A stretch of DNA of 54,663 nt, taken from NCBI GenBank assembly GCA_015055945.1, contig SVHH01000008.1:1-54663 (forward strand), in the 5' to 3' direction. A program made the translations under genes and the position numbers. This DNA is from Clostridiales bacterium. GTDB taxonomy: Bacteria > Bacillota > Clostridia > Christensenellales > Borkfalkiaceae. Below the pieces are notes generated by a model. The model saw only the letters and a list, made by a program, of their open reading frames with translations, had not been told where the DNA came from and did not search any database. This document shows positions 23,296 to 32,579 of the stretch, one piece after another (the stretch's first letter is position 1; every line of letters begins with the position of its first letter).

Positions 23296-24015
23296 TTACC
23301 CACTTATTTTAATCAATTCCTTAAGCGAATTCAAATTTTCATCTGCACGCATCTCTAAATAATATTCAATAAGTTTTAACGCTTTTAGCGTTCCTTCATC
23401 GTTTTCTTCTAAAACGCCCTTTTCTGCTTTTTGCAACGCTTTATAAGTTAAAATGCTAACTTCCCTACCCGTGCCGTCAAAACACTTTTCGCAGTAGAAC
23501 GCACCCGAGCGGTAATCAAAAAATATTCTGCCGTCAATTTCACCCTCGCACTTTGAGCAGCCGTTAAAAGAAAGTGCAAAACCCGAAATTTTTAGAGCAG
23601 AAACAAAAAAGTTTACAAGCGACGCTTTTGCACCGATATCGCCGTACGCTATGCTCTTTAACGCGGACACAACGGTAAAGAAAGTTTCAGGCGAAACTAT
23701 ATCTTCACGATAGAATTTTTTTATAAATTCCACGATTGCACCCGCGCAAAAATATTTTGAAATATCTTCTCTAACGGGGTAAAAACTCTCTATCAAACTT
23801 GCACCGATAACCGTGCGCAAATCACCGCGCTTAGAAAAAATAAATTCGGCAAAACAAAAAGGCTCTGACGCAAATTTAAGTTTAGCGCCCGCCTTTTTTA
23901 CACCTTTTATTTTAGCGGAAACTACCCCTTGTTCAAGGGTGAAAATCTTCAAAATTTTGTCGTTTTCGCCGAAAGATATTCCGCCGAGAACGATTCCGCT
24001 CATTTTTTCTTCCAT
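23296..24015 (-). CDS. recO: DNA repair protein RecO
   Basis: Recombination mediator that helps load RecA with RecR at gaps. 239 residues, typical length. An N-terminal OB fold (GIVLGGISFGENDKILKIFT) is followed by a helical part, then a C-x2-C ... C-x2-C zinc site (C-S-K-C near 158 and C-E-K-C near 181). It lies directly after the YqzL-like gene (three bases between its start and the yqzL stop), as in the Bacillus era-yqzL-recO order. Confidence 0.95.
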   Translation of the reverse strand: MEEKMSGIVLGGISFGENDKILKIFTLEQGVVSAKIKGVKKAGAKLKFASEPFCFAEFIFSKRGDLRTVIGASLIESFYPVREDISKYFCAGAIVEFIKKFYREDIVSPETFFTVVSALKSIAYGDIGAKASLVNFFVSALKISGFALSFNGCSKCEGEIDGRIFFDYRSGAFYCEKCFDGTGREVSILTYKALQKAEKGVLEENDEGTLKALKLIEYYLEMRADENLNSLKELIKISG

Positions 24016-24018
24016 TTT

Positions 24019-24150
24019 TTATTCCTTATCTTTTAATCGTTTGTACAGTAGGTAATGCCCTACGCTACCCGTTTGATTAAACAATTCCCACGCCATTTTA
24101 ACGGCGTCTTCTTTAGTAAAATTATCAACTTCTCTTGGAATTTTCTTCAT
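24019..24150 (-). CDS. YqzL-like small protein
   Basis: A 43-residue frame between era and recO, ending W-E-L-F-N-Q-T-G-S-V then HYLLYKRLKDKE. This is the pattern of the YqzL family (W-x-x-F-x-x-T-G-S-x-x-x-Y-L-L), which occupies the same slot between era and recO in Bacillus. Function unknown. Confidence 0.75.
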   Translation of the reverse strand: MKKIPREVDNFTKEDAVKMAWELFNQTGSVGHYLLYKRLKDKE

Positions 24151-24186
24151 ACGCTAAGTATGCGTAAAATTCGGATTTTTATTCTT

Positions 24187-25071
24187 TTAAAATTCTTCGC
24201 TATACCCCAACTCTTTAATTAAAGAACGGCTATTGCGCCAGTCGTCCTTAACTTTTACATAAGTCGTCAAGAACACTTTTTTACCCAAGAATTTTTCCAT
24301 ATCAGCGCGGGCAAAAGAAGAAACTTCCTTTATAGCCTTACCGCCCTTACCTATTAAAATTGCTTTATGGTTGGGCTTTTCACACACGATGTCAAGGTTA
24401 ACTTCGTACGTCCTGCCCCCTTCCATAAGCGCAAATTTATTTATAATAATTGCAATTCCGTGCGGAATTTCTTTATCGAATTTTAAGAGAATTTTCTCTC
24501 TCATAATTTCGGAAATCATAAACTTTTCCGACCTATCCGACACTATATCTTGTTCAAAAAGTTTGTCGCCTTCGGGCAAAATATCCACTAAAACCTTAAG
24601 TAATTCCTTGATGTTTTTGCCCTTTCTTGCAGACACGGGAACTATTGAAACCCCTTCTTTACCAAGTTCTTTCATTTCAGAAATCAAAAGGCTTTCGGGC
24701 ATAATGTCAATCTTAGTTAAAGCAAGAATAGTTGGGATGTTTTGGCTGGCGTATTTTTTAAGCAAAGCGCGGTCGTTATCACTTATACCTTCGTGCGCGT
24801 CCATTACGAAAAGCACGGCGTCAACGTCTTGAATAGAATCAGCCGTGGTCTTTTGCATAACCGAGTTTAGAAGGTTGTCCGCTCTATAAATACCAGGCGT
24901 ATCGATAAATGCAATTTGATAATCTTTAGTGGTCAAAACGCCTAAAATTCTATCGCGAGTGGTTTGGGGCTTAGGTGAAACTATTGCAACCTTTTCTCCA
25001 ACCAACACGTTTACAAGCGTGCTTTTGCCCGCGTTTGCTCTGCCAACTACGGCAATAAAACCGCTCTTCAT
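24187..25071 (-). CDS. era: GTPase Era
   Basis: Essential GTPase in 16S rRNA processing and 30S maturation. 294 residues. G1 is GRANAGKST at about 10-18, G3 IDTPGIY, and G4 LTKID. The C-terminal KH RNA-binding domain shows AILIGKGGKAIKEVSSFAR. The start overlaps the ybeY stop (TAATG), so the two are coupled; the partner enzyme YbeY acts in the same rRNA pathway. Confidence 0.97.
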   Translation of the reverse strand: MKSGFIAVVGRANAGKSTLVNVLVGEKVAIVSPKPQTTRDRILGVLTTKDYQIAFIDTPGIYRADNLLNSVMQKTTADSIQDVDAVLFVMDAHEGISDNDRALLKKYASQNIPTILALTKIDIMPESLLISEMKELGKEGVSIVPVSARKGKNIKELLKVLVDILPEGDKLFEQDIVSDRSEKFMISEIMREKILLKFDKEIPHGIAIIINKFALMEGGRTYEVNLDIVCEKPNHKAILIGKGGKAIKEVSSFARADMEKFLGKKVFLTTYVKVKDDWRNSRSLIKELGYSEEF

Positions 25072-25541
25072 TATTCTCTTACCCCACGCAAAATAAAGCG
25101 AATATCTTTTTCAAGTTCGCGCATTTCTTTTTTATCTTCTTCGGTCATATGGTCATAACCAAAAAGGTGCAAAAGTCCGTGAACGATAAGATATTCTCTT
25201 TCTTCTTCTTCGCTGTGTCCGTACTCTATTGCTTGTTCGCGAATTTTTTCTTCACAAAGCACGACTGAGCCTAAGAAAATATACTTGCCTTCAAGTTCCG
25301 TGGGGCAATCTTCTGGCTTTAAAATCTTTCCCCTAATACCGTCAAGGCTGGGATATGATAAAACGTCGGTAATGCTATCCACGTTTCTAGTACTTCTATT
25401 AAGCGCGGTAATACCTTCGCCGTCTTGAAACACGAGTTCGGCTTTAAAATATGAAACTTGACCTAAAGTTTTATATACCGCATCAGCGATTTTAGCCAGT
25501 TTAATTTTTCTATTAAAACATTCTATCTTGAGTTTTCCCAT
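25071..25541 (-). CDS. ybeY: Endoribonuclease YbeY
   Basis: Metal-dependent RNase for rRNA maturation and quality control. 156 residues. The zinc-binding signature is VHGLLHLFGYDH near 116-127. It lies between the PgpH-like and era genes on one strand. cdd and dgkA, found here in Bacillus, are absent. Confidence 0.95.
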   Translation of the reverse strand: MGKLKIECFNRKIKLAKIADAVYKTLGQVSYFKAELVFQDGEGITALNRSTRNVDSITDVLSYPSLDGIRGKILKPEDCPTELEGKYIFLGSVVLCEEKIREQAIEYGHSEEEEREYLIVHGLLHLFGYDHMTEEDKKEMRELEKDIRFILRGVRE

Positions 25542-25572
25542 AATAAAAATCCTTAGTAATTTACTTTAGTGA

Positions 25573-27021
25573 TTATAATTTGATGCCGTCGAGATTAACC
25601 TTGGGGTACTCAATGCGGCTGTGATAAATACCAGTTAAGTTATTAACTATGGTGTGTATGATAATGTTAAGTTCTTTCAAAGTGATTTCACAATCTTCAA
25701 ATTGACCTAATTCCATACGTTCGTTAACGATTTGACGAACTACCTTTTTAACGTTTTCACGAGAACGGTCTTGGAGTGAACGCGCTGCGGCTTCACAACC
25801 GTCAGCAATCATAATGATAGCCGCAATTTTCGTTCTTGGCTTAGGACCTGGGTAACAATATTGCGCAATATCAACTTCACCGTCGGTAAACTTTTTAGCC
25901 TTACCGTAAAAGTAAAGAATAGGCAACGTGCCGTGGTGTTCTACACAAACGTCCGCAATAACTTTAGGAAGTCTATGTTTCATTATAAGATTATAGCCGT
26001 CTTGAGTGTGTGATTTAATAATGTTTGCCGAAAGTTCAGGCGTTAAATCATCGTGCGGGTTGTAGCCGTCCGCTTGGTTTTCTTTAAAGAATTCGGGCTG
26101 ACGGAGTTTACCGCAGTCGTGATAGTATGCACAAGTTCTTGCAAGCAAAGCGTCTTCACCGATAGCGGATGCGCACGCTTCAGCAATATTTGAAACCACA
26201 ATAGAGTGGTTAAAAGTCCCGGGGGCTTGTTCGATTATTCGGCGAATAATAGTTGATTTATGGTCGGTAAGTTCACTGAACTTAAAACTTGAAACCTTTT
26301 TGAACATCGCCTCAAAGATAGGCAACAACAAAAGGAAGGCAGCAACTGCAAGCGGACCGGAGAACGCACCGCAAATAATATCTCTAAAAGCGTTTTCCGT
26401 TCCGTTAGCAAGAATTGACATCGCAATACAAATGATAGTGGGCACGGAAATAATCGTACTCATTATAAGAAGTTTAAGTCTTGAATAAACGTTATCCAAG
26501 CACACGGTTGCGATTATACCCGAAGTAAAGCCCATGATAAGCGCGGGGTAATTATCAATTGAAAATGAAGTACCTACGAACGCGTCGAACAAGAAAACGA
26601 GTATGCAGAAAATAAAGTTCATAAATATTGCCGTACGACGATTAACCAAGAACAAGGTCATAATTGCAGCAAGCGCAAGCGGACGGAGATAAATACCAAC
26701 GTATTCGCCCGTAACAAAGCAAATTATGAGTGAAAGTTCTATGATAAGGAACAACATTTCCGAGTTAGCAGCAACTTTTAAGAAGTTCTTTTCTTCAAAG
26801 ATAAAATAGAACACCATTACCGCTATAACTAGTGATAAAAGTATAAAGAAGTGAATAGGCGTTACGACGTTGCTAAAGTAAGTGCCTATGCCGTCGGTAA
26901 GTTCAACCGCAGCCAAAAATAGAGCGCCGATAACTATCAAATTAACAATGTAAGTTACGGCAACTAAAACTATGTCTTTAGTTTCCCAAGATAAGATTTT
27001 TTGAGATTTAGTCTTTCCCAT
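25573..27021 (-). CDS. 7TM-HD phosphohydrolase (PgpH/YqfF-like), without extracellular domain
   Basis: Membrane HD-domain phosphodiesterase; PgpH-type relatives degrade cyclic di-AMP. 482 residues, against ~700 for Bacillus and Listeria members. About seven membrane segments fill residues 15-250, then the HD domain has NHSIVVSNIAEA, YYHDCGKLRQPEFF near 298-311, and VEHHGTLPILYFY. The usual ~250-residue extracellular 7TMR-HDED part between TM1 and TM2 is missing; only a short loop is seen there. The gene order (yqfD, pgpH, ybeY, era) is otherwise conventional, though phoH is also absent. Confidence 0.9.
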   Translation of the reverse strand: MGKTKSQKILSWETKDIVLVAVTYIVNLIVIGALFLAAVELTDGIGTYFSNVVTPIHFFILLSLVIAVMVFYFIFEEKNFLKVAANSEMLFLIIELSLIICFVTGEYVGIYLRPLALAAIMTLFLVNRRTAIFMNFIFCILVFLFDAFVGTSFSIDNYPALIMGFTSGIIATVCLDNVYSRLKLLIMSTIISVPTIICIAMSILANGTENAFRDIICGAFSGPLAVAAFLLLLPIFEAMFKKVSSFKFSELTDHKSTIIRRIIEQAPGTFNHSIVVSNIAEACASAIGEDALLARTCAYYHDCGKLRQPEFFKENQADGYNPHDDLTPELSANIIKSHTQDGYNLIMKHRLPKVIADVCVEHHGTLPILYFYGKAKKFTDGEVDIAQYCYPGPKPRTKIAAIIMIADGCEAAARSLQDRSRENVKKVVRQIVNERMELGQFEDCEITLKELNIIIHTIVNNLTGIYHSRIEYPKVNLDGIKL

Positions 27022-27070
27022 AATAAATTCCTTTTTTCAAAAAGTAAAATATTTATAGCAATTGCGCTTT

Positions 27071-28045
27071 TTATCCAGCGCTGATAATTTTTTTATAATT
27101 AGTAACGATAGTGTAGAAGTAATCTTCCCCTACTTTGCGCTTAAAAACCGACTGGCTGATAATAGTTGCGCCGTCTAATTCTTCGGCTGCAAAAATAAGC
27201 GCGTTTTCTTTATCTTCCCCGCTGTTAGAACGGTACTCGGTAATCTTTTCACAAGATAAAACCACCGCCGCCAAAACGAATGTTGGAACTTTTTGGTCTT
27301 TAATTTCCGTATAGCCGTCAACTAAAACTTGACCTTTTTCAACCGCTTGCCCTTTTTGAACTAGCGCCGTTCCGCGATAAACTTTTATGTCTTCAACCAC
27401 ACCTGCAAGGTCGCTGCACAGCGAATATATATTAGAATTCAACTTTTGCACGGGCTCTTTTGAAAGTGCCAGTTCAACTTGAAGGCTACTGCCCACTTTC
27501 TTACAAGAAACGAACGACAACCTATCGTTTGCGGATAAAATTTCATCTTCTAAAGCGCTTAAAGAAAAGTCGGAAAACAACGCGTATTTTTTTACGCCGC
27601 GGCTCTTTAAGTATTCGTCAACTTCGCGATGATATATACTGCCCGTGCCAAAATAAGAAACGGATAAAATTACACCGTCAAGATACACAGCGGTAAGCGT
27701 TATGATTATTGCGCCAACTACAACGCCTATCGAACGATAAAGTTTAAGCAAGGGGTAATAAACGCCGTTTTCACGCACTTTTTTTATATTATAGCACAAT
27801 TCTTTTGTAATTGCAAAAAAATTTTTACTTTCCTTTAAGGAAACCGACACAATAAGCCTTTTATTGCCGTATTTTTTTACGTCGTATAGGGTAAAACCTT
27901 TCTTTTTAGCAAAATTTATAAGCCTATCAAGATTTAACCCGCGCACTTCATAGGTAACATTTACCCCGCCTATACTCGCTCTATCGCTTTTATTTTGCCG
28001 CAAATCACAACGTCCCCCACGCAGTATTTTTTTATGTAAAGGCAC
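27071..28045 (-). CDS. yqfD: Sporulation protein YqfD
   Basis: YqfD/SpoIV-family membrane protein made in the mother cell in Bacillus. The recognisable part starts at V-T-Y-E-V-R-G-L-N-L-D-R-L. One membrane segment (SIGVVVGAIIITLTAVYLDG, about residue 105) is followed by an extracytoplasmic region with GVVEDIKVYRGTALVQKGQA. The start is uncertain: GTG 28045 overlaps yqfC by 76 bases and lacks a good ribosome site; an internal TTG 14 codons on, with GGGGGA upstream, may be correct. No phoH gene follows, unlike in Bacillus. Confidence 0.88.
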   Translation of the reverse strand: MPLHKKILRGGRCDLRQNKSDRASIGGVNVTYEVRGLNLDRLINFAKKKGFTLYDVKKYGNKRLIVSVSLKESKNFFAITKELCYNIKKVRENGVYYPLLKLYRSIGVVVGAIIITLTAVYLDGVILSVSYFGTGSIYHREVDEYLKSRGVKKYALFSDFSLSALEDEILSANDRLSFVSCKKVGSSLQVELALSKEPVQKLNSNIYSLCSDLAGVVEDIKVYRGTALVQKGQAVEKGQVLVDGYTEIKDQKVPTFVLAAVVLSCEKITEYRSNSGEDKENALIFAAEELDGATIISQSVFKRKVGEDYFYTIVTNYKKIISAG

Positions 28046-28230
28046 TTGCCCGTAACAATTAGCCCGCCCTTTTTAAGCGAAAGCGTAATTTCTTCACTGG
28101 TATAATTTATTATCGAACATATATTTTCTAAATACACTGCGCCGTCCCCAAATATTACTGCTCTATAAATAGGCTCTTTGGGAAGTTCGTCAGGTGAAAA
28201 GCAACTTTTAATACTGTCAATAAAACCCAT
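27970..28230 (-). CDS. yqfC: Sporulation protein YqfC (YabP family)
   Basis: An 86-residue YabP/YqfC-family protein: AVIFGDGAVYLENICSIINY, then E-I-T-L-S-L-K-K-G and LIVTGKCLYIKKY. ATG 28230 is preferred for AAGGTG six bases upstream; GTG 28239 is also open. First gene of the yqfC-yqfD-pgpH-ybeY-era-yqzL-recO run. The family is tied to the mother-cell sporulation program, so the organism or its ancestor probably sporulates. Confidence 0.9.
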   Translation of the reverse strand: MGFIDSIKSCFSPDELPKEPIYRAVIFGDGAVYLENICSIINYTSEEITLSLKKGGLIVTGKCLYIKKYCVGDVVICGKIKAIERV

Positions 28231-28287
28231 ATTATGCACCTTTATATTTTTTTATTATATATAAGTATATGCAGTCGCTAAAAAAAT

Positions 28288-28322
28288 AAAAACACACTCG
28301 ATATTTGCCGAGTGTGTTTTTT
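28288..28322. terminator. Terminator after the aconitase-family gene
   Basis: AACACACTCG pairs with CGAGTGTGTT around an eight-base loop, with A/T tails on both sides. It separates the aconitase-like gene from the yqfC operon. Confidence 0.85.
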
Positions 28323-28327
28323 GTATG

Positions 28328-30496
28328 TTATTTCTTATAATAGTTGATTAAGCAGCCTTTTAAGATTATTTCTTTTTCGCTATCGGTTAAAGCGTCCATC
28401 TTCAATGTAATCTCACGCTTTTTATCGCCTAAAACTAAAGCTTTAAACTCTTTTGCACCGCTTTCTATTGCCTTTTTAATATCTTCGATATAAATATAAT
28501 CGCCCACGGTGAAGTCGTTTTTATCAAAAAGCAACGGTAACATACCCCAGTTTATAAGATTACTTCTATAACGCTTTGTTGCATATTCTTTAGCAATATT
28601 AGCAACGCCGCCCAAAACTCTTTGGCAAGATGCTGCTTGCTCTCTTGCAGAGCCGTCGCCAGGCTTAACCGCACAAACAACGCTGCCGTAAGTGGTATTT
28701 TCTTCACTAAACCCAAGTTCTTTGGGGAATTCGCCGTCTCTAACAGCCTTTGCTCTTCCAACGTAAGCAGGGTCTTTTCTTGAGAGCGCAAACTCAGCAA
28801 GTTTTAAGGGATTAGAGCGGTATGAAGAAGTTTCACCCGACGGAATAAGTTCGTCCGTAGTAGTTACGGGGTCGGTCAAAACTGAAACCACTTTTAACAA
28901 AAGGTTATCCTTTAAGGCTTCCATCTTAGGCCAGTCGGCAATATTCGGTCCATAAACGAGATTTTCTTCTTTTTCGCCCTTGCCTACGCCGTTAAACACC
29001 CTTGCCTTATAAATTTTGTTTTCAAAACGGTATTTTTTAACCTTGTTTTTATATTCTTCATCCATAGCGGAAGTTATCGCGCCACCGTTCTTAGCGGTTG
29101 CAGCAATACTTCTTGCGTCCATAAGTGCAACGGCTGAAAGTTGTCCGTTTGCGGGCTTACTACCTTCTCTACTTTCAAAGTTACGCGTGGTATGGCGGAT
29201 AGAAAGTCCGTTGTTTTGGGGAACGTCGCCCGCACCGAAACACGGTCCACAGAACGCCGTTTTAATAACCGCGCCGTTATCCATAAGTTTAGAGATATAC
29301 CCGCTCTCAACTAAGCCTTTATACACGGGTTGGCTGGACGGATAAACGTCAAGGGTAAAATCGTTATTACTTATAGGTGCGTCGCCTAAAATGTTGCTTG
29401 CTTCGGCAATATTTTCATACATACCGCCGGCACAGCCCGCAATTACACCTTGTTCAACAAAGACTTTTCCGTCTTTAATCTTATCGGTAAGTTTAAATTC
29501 GCCCTTACCTTCAGGAAGAAGTTTTTGCCCCGCTTCTTCCGCCGCCTTTAACAATTCGTACGGGCGTGATAAAAAGTCTCTAATAGTGTACGCGTTAGAC
29601 GGATGGAAAGGAAGTGCTATCATCGGCTCTACTTTTGAAAGGTTTATAACTATACCCTTATCGTAATAAGCGCCGTTTTCAGGCTCTAACTTTTTGTATG
29701 CGGCTTCTCTACCGTGTTGAACAAAGTATTCTTTAGTCTTATCGTCCGTTGTCCAGATAGATGAAAGGCAAGTGGTTTCGGTCGTCATAACGTCGATACC
29801 GTTTCTAAAGTCCATCGACAAAGTTTTAATTCCGTCCCCGATAAATTCAAGAACTTTATTCTTAACGAAACCACTCTTAAAGGTCGCTTTCACGAGCGCT
29901 AAAGCAACGTCGTGCGGACCTACGCCTTTTCTGAGCCTACCCTTAACGTGAACTGCAACTATTTCAGGCATGTCCACGTCGTAAGTTTTATTTAATAATT
30001 GTTTAACGAGTTCTGGTCCGCCTTCACCAACTGCCATAGTGCCGAGTGCACCGTAACGAGTGTGGCTGTCAGAACCCAAAATCATACTGCCGCAAGATGC
30101 GCGCATTTCACGCATGTATTGATGGATTACTGCAAGATGCGGGGGCACGAATGCTCCGCCGTACTTTTTTGCCGCCGAAAGCCCGAAAACGTGGTCATCT
30201 TCGTTTATAGTTCCGCCAACGGCGCATAATGAGTTGTGGCAGTTTGTAAGCGTATACGGAAGCGGAAATTCAGTTAAACCGCTTGCCTTTGCCGTTTGGA
30301 TTATTCCAACGTAAGTTATATCGTGCGAAGTTATTTCATCAAACTTAATATTGAGTTTTTTATCGTTACCAGATAAATTATGCGCAGACAAAATTTTATA
30401 AGCAATACTGCCCTTTGCCTTTTGCTCGTCTTTTGCCGCAGCTTTAACTAGTTTGCCATCCTTAAAATAAACGCCCTTATTTATAAGTTTAATCAT
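28328..30496 (-). CDS. Aconitase-family hydratase
   Basis: An iron-sulfur (de)hydratase of the aconitase superfamily, 722 residues. Visible features: [21 protein letters not shown] (written as two parts, [10 protein letters not shown] and Y-G-A-L-G-T-M), the first cluster Cys in [13 protein letters not shown] near 355, the second and third in [11 protein letters not shown] near 415-418, and a C-terminal swivel domain. It differs from AcnA/AcnB in the I-A-G-C-A-G-G block, and by eye is closest to the uncharacterised YbhJ-type branch; substrate uncertain. It is monocistronic with its own promoter and terminator. Confidence 0.85.
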   Translation of the reverse strand: MIKLINKGVYFKDGKLVKAAAKDEQKAKGSIAYKILSAHNLSGNDKKLNIKFDEITSHDITYVGIIQTAKASGLTEFPLPYTLTNCHNSLCAVGGTINEDDHVFGLSAAKKYGGAFVPPHLAVIHQYMREMRASCGSMILGSDSHTRYGALGTMAVGEGGPELVKQLLNKTYDVDMPEIVAVHVKGRLRKGVGPHDVALALVKATFKSGFVKNKVLEFIGDGIKTLSMDFRNGIDVMTTETTCLSSIWTTDDKTKEYFVQHGREAAYKKLEPENGAYYDKGIVINLSKVEPMIALPFHPSNAYTIRDFLSRPYELLKAAEEAGQKLLPEGKGEFKLTDKIKDGKVFVEQGVIAGCAGGMYENIAEASNILGDAPISNNDFTLDVYPSSQPVYKGLVESGYISKLMDNGAVIKTAFCGPCFGAGDVPQNNGLSIRHTTRNFESREGSKPANGQLSAVALMDARSIAATAKNGGAITSAMDEEYKNKVKKYRFENKIYKARVFNGVGKGEKEENLVYGPNIADWPKMEALKDNLLLKVVSVLTDPVTTTDELIPSGETSSYRSNPLKLAEFALSRKDPAYVGRAKAVRDGEFPKELGFSEENTTYGSVVCAVKPGDGSAREQAASCQRVLGGVANIAKEYATKRYRSNLINWGMLPLLFDKNDFTVGDYIYIEDIKKAIESGAKEFKALVLGDKKREITLKMDALTDSEKEIILKGCLINYYKK

Positions 30497-30526
30497 AACA
30501 CGCTCCTTATTATAATTTATAATGCG

Positions 30527-30555
30527 ATTTTACTATACGCCATAAAAATTGTCAA
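30527..30555 (-). promoter_or_regulatory. Promoter for the aconitase-family gene
   Basis: Minus strand TTGACA, 17-base spacer, TAAAAT, about 30 bases before the ATG. Confidence 0.75.
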
Positions 30556-30643
30556 TTATTGACCTAAAAAACGGATTTTTGATATTTATATAAGACTTAT
30601 ACAAAATTTTTTATCATATAAAATGCAAAATTTACGTTACCCC

Positions 30644-30672
30644 TTGATTTTTTGGCTCTTTTATACTAAAAT
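30644..30672 (+). promoter_or_regulatory. Promoter for the PH-like membrane protein
   Basis: TTGATT, 17-base spacer, TAAAAT, ending 18 bases before ATG 30690; the TSS would lie inside the short leader containing TAGGAG. Confidence 0.6.
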
Positions 30673-30689
30673 ATCACTAGGAGATTATT

Positions 30690-31148
30690 ATGAAGAGTTT
30701 TAAATTCCGCTATTCTATTGCCGTTTGGGTTTTGCTAGGGCTTCTCATTGCACTTGCAACCGCTGGGCTTATTTGGAATATTTATAATATAATTGCTTTT
30801 TGGGGTAACGACTGGCTAAAAGTTGCAACCTTTACCGCAATTTGCGCACTTGCGCTAGTTTTAATTGTCTTTGGCGTAAGCGTTGCCGTTTACGGTAGGT
30901 ACGTTGTTAAAGACGGAACGCTTGTTTCTTACTTTGGACTGCTTAAAACAAAGTACGATATAGAAGATATAGTGGAAATTACGCACTTCAAAAAGAGTAA
31001 TAAGTTAGTAACTTACTTTACCGACCAAACTTTTACGGTTATCGTTATCGACCAAAGCGAATACACCGACTTCGTTATGGCAATTAGAGAAGTTAATCCT
31101 AAAATTACTTACGACACGCAAATTGACGGCGAAGATACGCCCGAATAA
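30690..31148 (+). CDS. Small membrane protein with PH-like domain
   Basis: A 152-residue protein. Two membrane segments at about 10-32 (AVWVLLGLLIALATAGLIW) and 43-67 are followed by a bacterial PH-like beta sandwich: GRYVVKDGTLVSYFGLLKTK, then YDIEDIVEITHFKKSNKLV and FTVIVIDQSEYTDFV. Function unknown. ATG 30690 has AGGAG about six bases upstream. Confidence 0.75.
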   Translation: MKSFKFRYSIAVWVLLGLLIALATAGLIWNIYNIIAFWGNDWLKVATFTAICALALVLIVFGVSVAVYGRYVVKDGTLVSYFGLLKTKYDIEDIVEITHFKKSNKLVTYFTDQTFTVIVIDQSEYTDFVMAIREVNPKITYDTQIDGEDTPE

Positions 31149-31188
31149 TTCACTTTTAATCACCCTTTTTAATATAATAAAATAGAAA

Positions 31189-31220
31189 ACACTGCCTAAA
31201 AAGTTTTGGGCAGTGTATTT
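31189..31220 (+). terminator. Terminator-like hairpin
   Basis: ACACTGCC pairs with GGCAGTGT around a 12-base loop, followed by a weak ATTTATT tail. Confidence 0.6.
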
Positions 31221-31245
31221 ATTATCAAAGAAAAACGCTTAAATT

Positions 31246-31848
31246 TTGGGTGATAAAGTGAAAAAAGTTACTAAAGTAAAAGAAAAGCCCTATCTTTCGC
31301 AATCGGTAACGGCGTTTTTTGTAATGCGCGCGCCGTGGCTTATCATCTTGATGTTGTCCAACACTTTTACTAGCCTAATTTTATCGGGCTATGAAGAACA
31401 ACTTGCCGCGCTACGCGACGGTGCACTTCTATACGCCTTTATCCCCATGCTTATGGGCACGGCTGGTAACGCGGGCGGGCAAACTTCGGTTACGGTTATC
31501 CGCGCGCTAGCGTTAGAGCAAGTGCATCCAAAAAACATATTCAAAATACTCTTAAAAGAATTAGCAGTTGCTTTTTTACTAGCAATAACGCTTGCATCCG
31601 TTTGCTTTTTGAAACTGTATTTTTTAGACAGCCTTTACGCTGGCAATATCACAGTTCGCGTTGCGCTTGTTATTTCCGCCGTTTTATTTATTGCGGTTAT
31701 AATTTCTAAAATAGTTGGGTGCTTACTTCCCCTTTTTGCAAAGGCGATTAGGCTTGACCCAGCGGTTGTTGCAAGCCCGTTTATGACCACTATCGTAGAC
31801 GCTCTTTCTCTTATAGTTTACTGCTCTTTATCAGTAACTTTGCTATAA
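31246..31848 (+). CDS. MgtE membrane domain protein
   Basis: A 200-residue divalent-cation transporter-like protein made of the MgtE/SLC41 membrane domain only: MLMGTAGNAGGQTSVTVIRA around 63-83, and DPAVVASPFMTTIVDALSLI near 170-189. About five membrane segments are present. Full MgtE is ~450 residues with N-terminal helical and CBS gating domains, all absent here. The frame opens at TTG 31246, but GTG 31258 (MKKVTKVKEK) has GGGTG seven bases upstream and is the likelier start. No M-box riboswitch is seen upstream. Confidence 0.85.
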   Translation: MGDKVKKVTKVKEKPYLSQSVTAFFVMRAPWLIILMLSNTFTSLILSGYEEQLAALRDGALLYAFIPMLMGTAGNAGGQTSVTVIRALALEQVHPKNIFKILLKELAVAFLLAITLASVCFLKLYFLDSLYAGNITVRVALVISAVLFIAVIISKIVGCLLPLFAKAIRLDPAVVASPFMTTIVDALSLIVYCSLSVTLL

Positions 31849-31879
31849 AAAACGAAAATCGTATTAGTTTTTTAATAAC

Positions 31880-31907
31880 AAAACCCCGACTTTTTGTCGG
31901 GGTTTTT
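31880..31907. terminator. Bidirectional terminator between mgtE-like gene and mscL
   Basis: AAAACCCCGAC pairs with GTCGGGGTTTT around TTTTT; a perfect stem with T-runs on both strands, between convergent genes. Confidence 0.9.
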
Positions 31908-31915
31908 AGGTTTAA

Positions 31916-32542
31916 TTATTTTGCTTGTTTTTCTAAAAGAGCTTTAATGTCTTTAAGCAAATCTTCAGTAGTGGGGTTTGCAAGGCGGTCTGCTTTTGCC
32001 TTTTCTTCAGCAATACGCTTTTCTTCTTCAGCCGCAGCGGCTTCCTTTTTAGCCTTTTCTTCAAAGTACGCTTTAACGGCAGCCTTGTCGCTTAACTTAA
32101 TGCCAGCAGCTTTAATTTCTTTTCTTTGTTCTTTGGTAAGTTTGCCTTTTTCTAATCTTTCTTTTGCTTTTTGGTTGTTTTCTTTTAAACCGTTGATAAC
32201 TTTAACGATAGTAAAGAGCACGAGCGCAATAAGAAGGAAGTTAATAATTGCATTGATGAATGCACCCCAGTCAATGTAAAAAGAGTTCGCAAGGTCGATA
32301 ACCTGCGTAGTGCCGTCCGTATCTAACTTGTACGCGGGCTCACCAAGAAAAGTTACGATGTTTTCTAACGAGTTTTTGCCTAAGATCAATGCAAGCAACC
32401 AGTTAATGAGCGGTTTTAAGATAAAATTGCTCATTCCGTTTACGATTGCAGTAAATGCACCACCGACGATAACGCCGACAGACATATCAAGCACGTTTCC
32501 GCGCGTGATAAAGGTTTTGAATTCTCCAAAAAACTTTTTCAT
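31916..32542 (-). CDS. mscL: Large-conductance mechanosensitive channel MscL
   Basis: Osmotic safety valve in the inner membrane. The N-terminal FKTFITRGNVLDMSVGVIVG and the first membrane helix AFTAIVNGMSNFILKPLINW are typical, and the second helix is INAIINFLLIALVLFTIVKV. The protein is 208 residues against the usual 130-150: the cytoplasmic tail has an extra ~60-residue A/K/E-rich coiled coil (EKAKKEAAAAEEEKRIAEEK). ATG 32542 has AAGGAG six bases upstream. Last gene of a LysR-uppP-mscL run. Confidence 0.95.
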   Translation of the reverse strand: MKKFFGEFKTFITRGNVLDMSVGVIVGGAFTAIVNGMSNFILKPLINWLLALILGKNSLENIVTFLGEPAYKLDTDGTTQVIDLANSFYIDWGAFINAIINFLLIALVLFTIVKVINGLKENNQKAKERLEKGKLTKEQRKEIKAAGIKLSDKAAVKAYFEEKAKKEAAAAEEEKRIAEEKAKADRLANPTTEDLLKDIKALLEKQAK

Positions 32543-32579
32543 AAGTTCTCCTTTTGCCACTTTGGGCTTTTATTTATTT

